Shown here one piece after another: positions 37,191-46,525 of a DNA stretch of 64,000 nucleotides. Position numbers and translations under genes: made by a program. The stretch's first letter is position 1. The number at the start of each line of letters is the position of its first letter. This stretch comes from Pomphorhynchus laevis (Eukaryota; Acanthocephala; Palaeacanthocephala; Echinorhynchida; Pomphorhynchidae), in assembly GCA_012934845.2 (NCBI GenBank), contig WNNJ02001668.1:213382-277381 (forward strand), in the 5' to 3' direction. The notes beneath the pieces were generated by a model. It was given only the letters and a program-made list of their open reading frames with translations, searched no databases and was not told where the DNA came from.

Positions 37191-37624
37191 TTTCCAGATA
37201 ATGAGGAAAATGCTACTACGACACGGAAGATACAAAGTTTTGACTGAAGATGAATAAATGAATTATTAAAGTCAAGTTTAAAATAAGTTTCGTTTAAGAA
37301 AACAAGCAAAGAATTATGTACTTTCCAGGTGTTTTTAGGACATGAAAAAGCATAGAATTATGTATTTTCTGTGTTTTAAGGGCAGGAAGAAGTCATAAGT
37401 TTTAAGTTCAAGTAAAATATTGACTTATAGGAAACAAAATGCAATTGCAAACGTCTTAATTTTGATAAAATTATAGTCTAGAATTAATTGAAAATAACGA
37501 ATTAAGAAAAATGCTATCAATTCGTTATATGATGACTTAAATACTTATTTAGAAATTTAGCAAGATTATAAATTTGAAAAATAAAAAATAAAATAGCAAA
37601 CAATTATAAAAGGAAAGATAAGTT
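37191..37624. other. AT-rich spacer
   Basis: No gene recognised. Two related words, AGAATTATGTACTTTCC and AGAATTATGTATTTTCT, occur about 40 bp apart near 37310-37370. Confidence 0.5.
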
Positions 37625-37862
37625 TATTAATAAATAAGACCAGCTACCTGTGTCTACGTATTTTATACAATTAAATTAATTGTAAGAGAAACAGACATGG
37701 TTATCGCACTGTCTACATCACGGTGCTGATGAGCTCGATTAGAGCGAAACGCGTCTAAAGCTGTTGAAGTTTGTCGTAATACAGGATGACTGGGCATACG
37801 TATGGACTTTGAATATTGCGAGAATAATTCGGTTCTATTTCTTGGTATGATAAGGATATATA
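37625..37862 (+). repeat. Penelope-like terminal repeat 1, left part (split by a LINE)
   Basis: From the hammerhead motif onward the sequence (GTTGAAGTTTGTCGT..., ATAATTCGGTTCTATTTCTT) repeats that at 42291-42378. It stops at about 37862, where the L2-like LINE 3' end begins; the continuation (TATAGAATGATGCCTGG) resumes at about 41925. So this is the left part of a terminal repeat opened by a LINE insertion. The left limit is uncertain; only bases from about 37716 are shared with repeat 2. Confidence 0.75.
37718..37766 (+). ncRNA. Hammerhead ribozyme motif, stem I decayed
   Basis: CTGATGA (37726-37732), stem II GCTC/GAGC with loop GATTA (37733-37745), GAAA (37746-37749), then ACGCGTC with a GTC triplet ending at 37755. 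The core is intact, but the stem I arms (ACGGTG and TAAAGC) no longer pair, unlike in the sister copy at 42249. It probably does not cleave well now. Confidence 0.7.
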
Positions 37863-37908
37863 TAAAAAACGATCTATTTAAACGTGGCAAATGCGTGCCA
37901 GCGCACGC

Positions 37909-39924
37909 TTACATGATCACAACAAAACAAAACTGTGAATCAGGTGTCGAGAAGGTGTGAACAAAGGAGGTGTTTGAATGTGATAAAGGAGGGGCACGGC
38001 CGACGTCGAGAGAGAGTTGATTCCAGGTGAGTGAGGCGGCGACGAGGAAGGATCGGAGACCGTAGTTGTTGGAGTAATTAGGAACGTGAAGTAAGAGGGT
38101 ATGACAGGAACGAAGCGATAGCGAGGTGGGGCGAGTATCGTCTAAGAAAGGAAGGTTGATGAACGATGGTGAGCCGACAGCGATGAGACGAAAGGTAACG
38201 AGAAGAAGGCGGAGTTTGATGCGGATGTGGATGGTGGGCCAGGAGAGTTGGGCAAAATATGTGGATGTGTGGTCGAAGCGACGGAGACGAAAGAGCACTC
38301 GAACGGCGGTGTTGATTATTCGTTGTAGGGGTAGGATGATGGATTTTGGAGAATTGGCGAAAAGGCTAAGGCAGTAATCGATTTTAGGGAAAAGAAGCGA
38401 TGAAAGAAGAGACATACAAGAACGAAAGTCGATAAGTTTGCAGATTCGGCGGATGTCACGGAGAATTAAGTTAGATGAGCGGACTTATTCACGGACGAAG
38501 GGTTTAAGGGAAAGGTAATCATCGAAATGGAAGCCTAAGAAAGTGAGATTGTGGACTATGGGGATGATTGATGAGGCAAAATATACAGTGGGAGGAGATA
38601 TGTTTGGTTTACGGGGGAGGATCCACATTATTTTGGACTTTTCGGGGTTTAGAACGAGATGGAGATTGGAGAGACGTTTGTAGATAGAAGAAAGACAGTT
38701 GGAGGCAGAAATGCCGATATCGTGTATGCGATGTGCGGGTGCATGAGCATAGATTAGAATGTCATCGGCGTATTGCATGACCTTAAAGGAGTAAGGTTTG
38801 ATAAACGGAGATAGATCGCCAAGCAGAAGAGAGAAAAGCAGGGTGCCTAAAACTGAACCTTGTGGGACCCCGCAAAAAATAGGGATGGGAGGGGATGATG
38901 ATGAATTAGAACAGACGCGAAAGGAACGGTCGGATAGATATGAGGCGAACCATGCTACGGAGGAGGAAGAAAAGCCGTAATCATAACGAAGGCGAGAAAG
39001 GAGGACGGAGTGGTCGACAATGTCGAATGCGGAGGAGAGGTCGAGGGAGATAAGAACACTATATAGAGCCTTGTCTCGAGAAATGAGTAAGTCGTTGTAC
39101 ACTTTTATGCATGCGATTTCTGTCGAGTGATTAGAGCGGAAAGCGGATTGGAAAAGAGGGTACATATTGGATAAGGAGAGATAAGCGTTGATTTGTATTA
39201 AGATGAGGCGTTCTAAGAGCTTTGAAGGAGTAGGGAGTAGTGAAATGGGGCGATAGCTAGAAGGAAGGGAGGGGTCGAGCGATTGTTTCTTAAGGAGGGG
39301 ACGAACGATTGCGGATTTCCAGTGTGAAGGAAAGATACGACTGCGGATGGACGAGTTAAACAAGGTTGTGAGAAATGGGGATATCGATGAGCATATAGAT
39401 TTTAATATGTGAGTAGGCAGGGGATCGGCAGGTGAGGTTTTGTTGGGCAAGGACATGAGGACAGATGATACTTCTGTAGGTGAGACAGGGAGAAGATGAA
39501 AGAGTTCCGGAAGGATGAGATTAGACTGGGCAGAGTGGGATAGGATATAGACCGGGGTGTGAGAGAGCAAAGTGGATAATTTAGTTTGGAGAAATGACGA
39601 ATAATCATTGGCATTGATGTTGCACGGCGAAGAAGAGCGAGCAAGGATTGAGTTAAAAGTATGCCAGAGAGTCTTAGAGTTGAATGAAGTGATGATTTTA
39701 TGCTGCCAGAAGGAGTTGCATTTGGTACGTAGTAGGTTGAGATGAGACCGGCGAAGAGCAAGATAGGAATCACGGAAAGACGGAGTGATCGAGCGGAAAT
39801 CACCTCTGAGAGAGCGGTGATATACTCGAAAAGCATGACAGAGTCGACGCTTTGATAGTCGACATTGGATGTCGAACCGTAAGGCACGGTGCAAGCGACG
39901 GTGTGGGTGAGGCTTGAAGGGCAA
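37909..39924 (-). pseudogene. L2-like LINE ORF2, reverse transcriptase and C-terminal part
   Basis: A 479-codon frame (39924-38485) followed in the same frame, after one TAA at 38482-38484, by the C-terminal region to 37909. RT blocks in order: KKQSLDPSLPSSYRPISLLP, FRSNHSTEIACIKVYNDLLI, VLISLDLSSAFDIVDH (first catalytic D), CGVPQGSVLGTLLF, MQYADDILIYAHAP (catalytic DD) and LHLVLNPEKSKIMWI. After the stop: PKIDYCLSLFANSPKS and LFRLRRFDHTSTYF. Other copies read through this position with AAG, so the stop is gained. The copy at 44676-46438 shares the same TAA. Confidence 0.88.
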
Positions 39925-40005
39925 GAGAATATCGAGAGTAGATGTGAGTTCAGAGTCGAAAAGAAAAGCGAGATCGTGAGGAGATGAATATGTTATTGTG
40001 TGTAA

Positions 40006-40836
40006 TTATAGAGATGATTGGAGTAAGGCAGAGTGGAGAAGGGAGAGGTCAAGATTTCTCCAAGGGCGACGTAGGATTGTAAGTTTGTGAGGAGGGGTGT
40101 GATTGTGAGTGAAATCAAGGGTGATAAGAAAGTGATCGGATAGACCAGGATCAGAGATGGACAGTGAGGTGTAGGCAGCAAAATCATCGGGGACAGCGAT
40201 GATGTCGAGTGCCCCACCAAGTATATGTGTGGGGGCAGTGGAGATTAGTTTGTAATTGTAGTTGGATAGAATGTTGATGAACCGGATGGAATCCGTAGAA
40301 GAGGGGCTGTCTAGGCGGATATTGAAGTCGCCTAGAACGAGTGATGGGATTGATGACAAAGAACAATGAGAAAGGAGATCAGCGAGTTCGGTAAAAAATG
40401 AGGCAGTAGGAGCTGATGAACCAGGACGGTATACAATGGCGAGATCTAGATTGATCGGGTTAGAATAACGGCAAATGAGCAATTCAAAAGAGCAAGGACT
40501 GAAAGGGGGATTGATTTTGCGACGAGACGCGGGGTGACGCGCGAATGCGACGATGCCGCCATGATTAGAGAATTTAGAAGGGCATGAGCTGAGGGGGCGG
40601 GCGGATTCGACTAGGGAGCAACCGGTAGAGAGCAGACGGCGAATGGAAAGGTCGTCGGAATCTGAGTGCCAGGATTCGGTGAGGCAGAAGATATCGATGG
40701 ATTGATTGGTGAATAGGTTGAGGATAAGATCGGATTTATTGAGAATAGATCTAGTATTGAGGAGACGGAGGCGGAAACCGTGTGTTGTGGCGAAAGAGTC
40801 TAGTGGAGAAGACACATAGGAGAGATGGAGCGCCAT
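40006..40836 (-). pseudogene. L2-like LINE ORF2, endonuclease part
   Basis: A 276-codon frame. Recognisable endonuclease/exonuclease/phosphatase motifs are LLNTRSILNKSDLI near the N-terminus, CLTESWHSDSDD, GGIVAFARHPA, AIVYRPGSS, LVLGDFNIRLD (catalytic D-N pair) and SDPGLSDHFLITL at the end (SDH catalytic motif). It would nick target DNA and prime reverse transcription. It ends at a stop before the RT, so ORF2 is split here. Its start overlaps the ORF1 end. Confidence 0.85.
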
Positions 40837-41521
40837 CGAATTTTTGGGAGATCACGATAGAAGAGCTGGCAGTTGATGATTTGGAGGGATTTGGTTTGAC
40901 GACGGGATACATAGAGGATAATGATAATAAAGAGGGTGGCAAGCGATGTGAGGAAAGGTTATGAGTGGAAGGATAGTGGAGGTTGGTGGAGGTGATTTTG
41001 ATTGATGGATACAATGTATTGAGAAACGAGACGGGAAGGACGGGACGTGGGCTGTCGGGGAGTGAAAATACATTAGTTGTAACAATTTGCGGCTCCGTCA
41101 CTGTCTCGGTAGATTTATCATAAACTTGACAAAATCCATCTTGCTGCGATACAATTTGCGGCTCCTTCAGATTATCTGATGATGGATTATCTGATGATGA
41201 CGTAGAAACGCAATGAGGGGTAGAAATGTAAGGTGATTTATCTGATACGACTAAAGAAATACTGGGTTGCAAATGGTCAATGACAGTAACATCAGAAGAT
41301 TGAGCTGATTGATTGGGCAAAATTGAAGGATGTATAGTAATACCTGTAGAAGAGATGGGAGATTTGGCATTCTTAGAGGCAATCGAATGCGGAAGAATTG
41401 GGTATCGAGGTTGAAACTTATTACAATACGAAGAGGCATGTGTGGACATCGCTGCATTGCCAGATAGTTTCAATATATTTGTCTTGAGACTCTCTATTTC
41501 ACTCTTCATCGTATTTTTCAT
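40751..41521 (-). CDS. L2-like LINE ORF1
   Basis: A 256-codon open frame from ATG at 41521, starting with a short coiled-coil-like segment (MKNTMKSEIESLKTNILKL) followed by a Ser/Pro-rich region. The same frame stays open upstream to about 41755 without an ATG and encodes a basic patch (GRKKKQK) and a PHD-like zinc finger, C-x4-C-H-x13-C-x7-C-x2-C, from VLCSNNDCHTW to FYCGYC. So the original start probably lay farther upstream, or a non-ATG start was used. ORF1 proteins bind the element RNA. The last codons overlap the ORF2 start in another frame. Confidence 0.7.
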   Translation of the reverse strand: MKNTMKSEIESLKTNILKLSGNAAMSTHASSYCNKFQPRYPILPHSIASKNAKSPISSTGITIHPSILPNQSAQSSDVTVIDHLQPSISLVVSDKSPYISTPHCVSTSSSDNPSSDNLKEPQIVSQQDGFCQVYDKSTETVTEPQIVTTNVFSLPDSPRPVLPVSFLNTLYPSIKITSTNLHYPSTHNLSSHRLPPSLLSLSSMYPVVKPNPSKSSTASSSIVISQKFDGAPSLLCVFSTRLFRHNTRFPPPSPQY

Positions 41522-41924
41522 CTTAGCCGAACAGTAGCCACAGTAGAATTCGTTGTCTGCAAGGCAAGATGCCTGGGATTCTGAAGTCCAAATACTTACC
41601 CACGTGTGACAATCATTGTTTGAGCAAAGGACTTGTTGTTCAGATCCATTGGAAACATCTCTAACATCGGTGTTGAACGCGACATGGTTTGGAACTTGAG
41701 ACTTTTGTTTTTTTTTCCGACCTATTTGTATATAGTCGTTTGATTCGTGATTTTATTCTCCTCGTTGTATGTATATTAGATTGTATGTTATTTATTGTAT
41801 AGAACTTAATATAACCAAATATAAGCAATTGTAAGAGTTTTAATAACCAAGACTTATTTTATCGTATGAATGACTTATTTATATAGAATGACTTATTTAT
41901 ATAGTCTTTACCAAGACTTATTTA

Positions 41925-42248
41925 TATAGAATGATGCCTGGTGTTTATGCCTCCTTGCGAGGAAAGCATAGTGATTTATTTATAACTACACCATTGGGTG
42001 TCCCAGGGCAGATGTTATAACAAATTATATTTTATATATTTGTACACTTTAAAGTGTCCCTGTAAAACATCATTTCTACTAAAAGGAATTTAGTGCCTGA
42101 TTCATGGTTAAACTGCAATACGCTCTGCCATGCACAGACCTTATGCTAAATTTCCTCTGATGATTTAGATTAAGGGTAAGTTCTGTTTTTCGAGCTTTAA
42201 ACACTGTTAAAGCGTGTGTTAAGGTGCATATGGATAATTATTAAAGTC
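41925..42248 (+). repeat. Penelope-like terminal repeat 1, right part
   Basis: ATAGAATGATGCCTGGTGTTTATGCC... up to the next hammerhead motif is repeated at 42390-42636 with about 85-90 percent identity by eye. Together with 37716-37862 it makes one unit of about 470 bp, opened by the LINE. Confidence 0.75.
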
Positions 42249-42290
42249 ACGGTACTGATGAGCTCCGTTAGAGCGAAACGCGTATACCGT
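42249..42290 (+). ncRNA. Hammerhead ribozyme motif, type I, all helices intact
   Basis: Stem I 5' arm ACGGTA (42249-42254), CTGATGA (42255-42261), stem II GCTC/GAGC with loop CGTTA (42262-42274), GAAA (42275-42278), minimal stem III within ACGCGT, cleavage triplet GTA (42282-42284) and stem I 3' arm TACCGT (42285-42290), perfectly complementary to the 5' arm. The very short stem III is the known form in Penelope-like elements, where such ribozymes sit in the terminal repeats. Expected cleavage is after A42284. Confidence 0.88.
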
Positions 42291-42640
42291 TGTTGAAGTT
42301 TGTCGTCACACTTAGGATGACTAAGCATACGTAACGACTTTGAATATTACGAGAATAATTCGGTTCTATTTCTTGGTTTGATGAGAACATAGAATGCTGC
42401 CTGGTATTTATACCTCCTTGTGAGAAAAACAATGGTTTATTTACCAGTACACCATTTGGTGTCCCAGTGCAGGTGTAACAACAATTTATATTTTATATAT
42501 TCGTACACTTGAAGGTGTCCCTGTAAAACAGCATTTCTATTAAAAGGAATTTACTGCCTGATGCATGGTAAACTCCAATACGCACTGCCATGCACAGAGC
42601 TTATGCTAAATTATCTCTGCTGATTCTGATTAAGGTATTG
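42249..42640 (+). repeat. Penelope-like terminal repeat 2
   Basis: Second copy of the terminal repeat, beginning with the hammerhead motif and containing GTGTCCCAGTGCAGGTGTAA, GTGTCCCTGTAAAACA and CATGCACAGAGCTTATGCTAAA, each matched in repeat 1 at 42000-42160. It leads into the Penelope-like coding region about 250 bp downstream. Tandem terminal repeats at the 5' side are typical of this class. Confidence 0.8.
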
Positions 42641-42879
42641 GATGTCATGAAGGAAGGATTCTGTAGTTGAATTTTAATGCGAAAGTCATCATGTGTGACC
42701 TAGCAACTATTTAATAGATAAATAAGCATCTACTAAAGGATCAGGATTTTATTACGCTTCATCCAAGAGTCCTTTTTTAAATTGAGAGTAGTTATAAACA
42801 AGAAATTTTGAACTAGAAAAGTTTAAAGAAACTAGAAAATTTTAATATATTTGAACCGCGGTACACATCCAATTCAATA

Positions 42880-43965
42880 TATCGTCGAATCCGTCACGGT
42901 ATCCAGCGGTGTGCAAGAGGATCTACAACTGTCTCATAGGCAGTTTTTCGACATTTGCGCTCAACGAACGAATTGTTCCGAAGTCTCTTGGAATTCGCAA
43001 GCATCTTGTTGTTAATTACGAACTCGTGCCTCCTGATATGTCGTCGTTTGATATGCTGAAAATAATACAAATTCAGAATGACCAGTCATCGTCTAGTTTC
43101 AATTTTACGGTTATTCTATATGAATGCATACAAAATTCATAGGGAGGAATTCGATCAAGATATTTATGATTACTGTTGTAAAATTAGTTCGCAAAATCAC
43201 TCGACTAAATGTCTTAATCTCAATAGAATCATTTCGCAACATAAAATTTCATGTCAGCAGAAGAGCGCCTATGAAGAGTGTTAGAAGTTATCTCTCAAAG
43301 AATTTGGACTATTACAAAATCGTGTTCTCGGATGGCATAATTTTAAGTAAAAAGGAACGCAATGTTCTAACAATGGCTCTAAATTTTATGATGTCACCAC
43401 CAGTAATTGATCGTATATCAGTAAACACTGCGCTTTATCGACTTTCAAACGATGTCTTCCAGGACGAGAAAGAAGAAGCGAAACTTGAGGAATATATCAG
43501 TAGCTTTCGACATGCTGTATGGTCAAAGTATATTAAGACGAACTCGCGACACACGTATCAACCAAACCTAACAAAATACAGGAAATGCAGACTTACGAAC
43601 CTTACGTGAGCGTCAAGATATCATAGGACGAAAAGCAGATACGGGTCCTCAAGGCGTGGTTTGGTCCGTTACTGACTACGATAAAGAAGCATTTGAACAA
43701 TTGAGTAACACAATAACATATGAAAGCGTATCTACGGAAAATGCGAGCAAAATGTAAACGATCAATTGGACGAAGACGTGAGTAAACAAGCAATCTCACC
43801 TATTGTGGCTAATGAAACGAAACCAAAAATACAAAAAGTGGGAAACTGTTATATGCTTCCAAAGTTCATAAAAGACAACGCATGCTTGTGAGTCGTCCTA
43901 TAGTTGGCTGTATACGTACGCCTACCGAGTCTCTATCAAGATATTCCCATCTAGAACTAAAAATT
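42880..43965 (+). mobile_element. Penelope-like element, N-terminal coding part
   Basis: Open frames (42909-43142 and 43124-43609, then shorter pieces) give the region before the RT in Penelope-like proteins: LSKKERNVLTMALNFMMSPP, YISSFRHAVWSKY, then GRKADTGPQGVVW...DY near 43630-43680 (the equivalent of the R/K-ADKG block) and YMLPKFIKDN with RPIVGCIRTPTESLSRY near 43850-43940. The RT catalytic core and GIY-YIG domain are missing, so the copy is 3' truncated; it is also broken in a few places. Penelope-like elements copy RNA into DNA at chromosome ends or nicks. Confidence 0.8.
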
Positions 43966-44675
43966 GATATACTAAACTGCAAAATTTTTTGTTTAAATTA
44001 TAAAAATATGTTCAGAATTTTTTTATTTAATTTTTTGAGATGAAATTGCAATATGAAAATTTATTCCATCGAATATACCAAATTAATAAAATATGAATAA
44101 ACATTTTATTATTTAGTTATTATTTAATTACAACTGTCATTAATATTTTTAGTAAATTAATATTTCTTAAAATATTGTATTCTTTCGACGGTTTATTAAA
44201 TTTCAATCCGATCTTCACGTTCTATCCGTCATCATGCGGGTGAGTGAAAAAACGTTATTTTTATTACTGGAGATGGATTATTAAATAGCAATTCAATCTC
44301 CATGTTTAATCTGTCATTATGCGCATGTGATGTAGTGAAAAAAATCCTTTTTATTATAATTCTGGAGATAGTTTTTTCAATAGCAATTCGGTCTCCATCT
44401 TCAATTCATTATTATTATCGTGTGATGGAGTTAAAAAACGTTATTTTGATTATAATTCTGAAGATGGTTGACCCGTCATCATTCGCGACTGGTGGAGTGA
44501 ACAAACGTGCAATTCATTATTATTTCTATCACCAAATAATAAATCAATATTACTATTATAATTAATATTAAACTTGTAGTTCTACAACTTGGTATTTGTT
44601 ATAAAAGTGATCGTTTCACTTAGATTCATCAAATTTGATAAATTCCTCATTTTGTAAAATGTAAATCACCTATAT
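43966..44675. other. AT-rich spacer with degenerate repeats
   Basis: No gene is recognised. The right half is made of a worn repeat (next entry). The left half (43966-44190) is plain AT-rich sequence. Confidence 0.5.
44200..44545 (+). repeat. Degenerate tandem repeat, period about 86-95 bp
   Basis: CAATCCGATCTTCACG (44203), CAATTCAATCTCCATG (44289) and CAATTCGGTCTCCATC (44384) head three related units; each also has a GTCATCATGCG-like word, a GTGAAAAAACGTT-like word and TTATAATTCTGGAGAT. A fourth partial unit follows. Divergence suggests an old array. Confidence 0.7.
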
Positions 44676-46438
44676 AATCATCACTTCATTCAACTCTAAG
44701 ACTCTCTGGCATACTTTTAACTCAATCCTTGCTCGCTCCTCTTCGCCGTGCAACATCAATGCCAATGATTATTCGTCATTTCTCCAGACTAAAGTATCCA
44801 CGCTGCTCTCTCACACCCCGGTCTCCATCCTATCCCACTCTGCCCAGTCTAATCTCATCCTTCCGGAACTCTTTCATCTTCTCCCTGTCTCACCTACAGA
44901 AGTATCATCTGTCCTCATGTCCTTGCCCAACAAAACCTCACCTGCCGATCCCCTGCATACTCACATATTAAAATCTATATGCTTATCGATATCCCCATTT
45001 CTCACAACCTTGTTTAACTCGTCCATCCGCAGTCGTATCTTCCCTACACACTGGAAATCCGCAATCGTTCGTCCCCTCCTTAAGAAACAATCGCTCGACC
45101 CCTCCCTTCCTTCTAGCTATCGCCCCATTTCACTACTCCCTACTCTTTCAAAGCTCTTAGAACGCCTCATCTTAATACAAATCAACGCTTATCTCTCCTC
45201 ATCCAATCTGTACCCTCCTTTCCAATCCACTTTCCGCTCTAATCACTCGACAGATATCGCATGCATAAAAGTGTACAACGACTTACTCATTTCTCGAGAC
45301 AAGGCTCTATATAGTGTTCTCATCTCCCTCGACCTCTCATCCGCATTCGACACTGTCAACCACTCCGTCCTCCTTTCTCGCCTTCGTTATGATTACGGAC
45401 TTTCTTCCTCCTCCGTAGCATGGTTCGCCTCATATCTATCGGACCGTTCTTTTCGCGTCTGTTCTAATTCATCATCCTCCCCTCCCATCCCTATTTTTTT
45501 GCGGGGTCCCACAAGGTTCAGTCCTAGGTCCCCTGCTTTTCTCTCTTCTGCTTGGCGATCTATCTCCGTTTATTAAACCTTACTCCTTTAAGGTCATGCA
45601 ATACCCCGATGACATTCTTATCTATGCTCATGCACCCGCACATCGCATGCACGATATCGTCATTTCTGCCTCCAACTGTCTTTCTTCTATCTACAAACGT
45701 CTCTCCAATCTCCATCTCGTTCTAAACCCCGAAAAGTCCAAAATAATGTGGATCCTCCCCCGTAAACCAAACATATCTCCTCCCACTGTATATTTTGCCT
45801 CATCAATCATCCCCATAGTCCACAATCTCACTTTCTTAGGCTTCCATTTCGATGATTACCTTTCCCTTAAACCCTTCGTCCGTGAATAAGTCCGCTCATC
45901 TAACTTAATTCTCCGTGACATCCGCCGTATCCGCCTCTTGATCGACTTCCGTTCTTGTATGTCTTTTCTTTTCCCTAAAATCGATTACTGCCTTAGCCTT
46001 TTCGCCAATTCTCCAAAATCCATCATCCTACTCCTACAACGAATAATCAACACCGCCGTTCGAGTGCTCTTTCGTCTCCGTCGCTTCGACCACACATCCA
46101 CATATTTTGTCCAACTCTCCTGGCCCACCATCCACATCCGCATCAAACTCCGCCTTCTTCTCGTTACTTTTCGTCTCATCGCTGTCGGCTTCCGATCGTT
46201 CATCAACCTTTCTTTCTTAGACGATACTCGCCCCACCTCGCTATCGCTTCGTTCCTGTCATACCCTCTTACTCCACGTTCCTAATTACTCCAACAACTAC
46301 GGTCTCCGATCCTTCCTCGTCGCCGCTTCACTCGCCTGGAATCAACTCCCTCTCGACGTCCGCCGCGCCCCCTTTTTTATCACATTCAAACACCTCCGTT
46401 CACACCTTCTCGACACCTGATTCACAGTCTTGTTTTTT
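44676..46438 (+). mobile_element. L2-like LINE copy upstream of SMU1, truncated at both ends
   Basis: The copy starts abruptly at ATCATCACTTCATTCAACTC, inside the linker of ORF2, and runs through the RT (44917-45576; LLERLILIQINAYLSSSN, SAFDTVNHSVLLSRL) and the C-terminal region (45938-46420). A frame change occurs near 45500 and a TAA at 45887-45889 matches that of the copy at 37863-41900; the catalytic block reads QYPDDILIY (YADD changed to YPDD). It ends just after the last ORF2 codons and lacks the normal 3' UTR, so it is unlikely to be a simple target-primed insertion. Confidence 0.85.
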
Positions 46439-46525
46439 ACAAAATATAGCATTTATGTTTTATACATTGAACTAATTAAGCTGTCAATGCTTTTTTAGAT
46501 AAAATCTATTTATTTAGCTTCAATC
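46439..46525 (+). promoter_or_regulatory. SMU1 upstream region with possible splice acceptors
   Basis: Only 87 bp separate the LINE end from the SMU1 ATG. CTTTTTTAG ends at 46498 and TATTTAG at 46518; either could be a 3' splice site for cis or spliced-leader trans-splicing, which is common in flatworms. This is inference from pattern only; a conventional core promoter is not evident. Confidence 0.35.

Larger units (their letters stand above)
37863..41900 (-). mobile_element. L2-like LINE, best preserved copy, inserted in a Penelope-like terminal repeat
   Basis: Minus-strand order: ORF1 (41755-40751), ORF2 endonuclease (40836-40006), RT (39924-38485) and C-terminal region (38482-37909), then a 3' UTR with CATGTAAGCGTGCGCTGGCACGC... 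and GCCACGTTTAAA at 37870-37900. ORF1 and ORF2 overlap by about 85 bp. ORF2 is interrupted near 40006-39925 by a stop and a frame change, and at 38482-38484 by TAA. RT wording (YRPISLLPTPSKLLERL, SAFDIVDHSVLLSRL, GVPQGSVLG, YADD) fits the L2/CR1 side of the jockey superfamily. GC content is well above the host DNA. The flanks are the two halves of a Penelope-like repeat, which dates the LINE as the later insertion. Confidence 0.9.

Noticed and set aside
41165-41200. CTGATGATG words as hammerhead cores
   Set aside because: They lie within the LINE ORF1 region and no stem II or GAAA follows.
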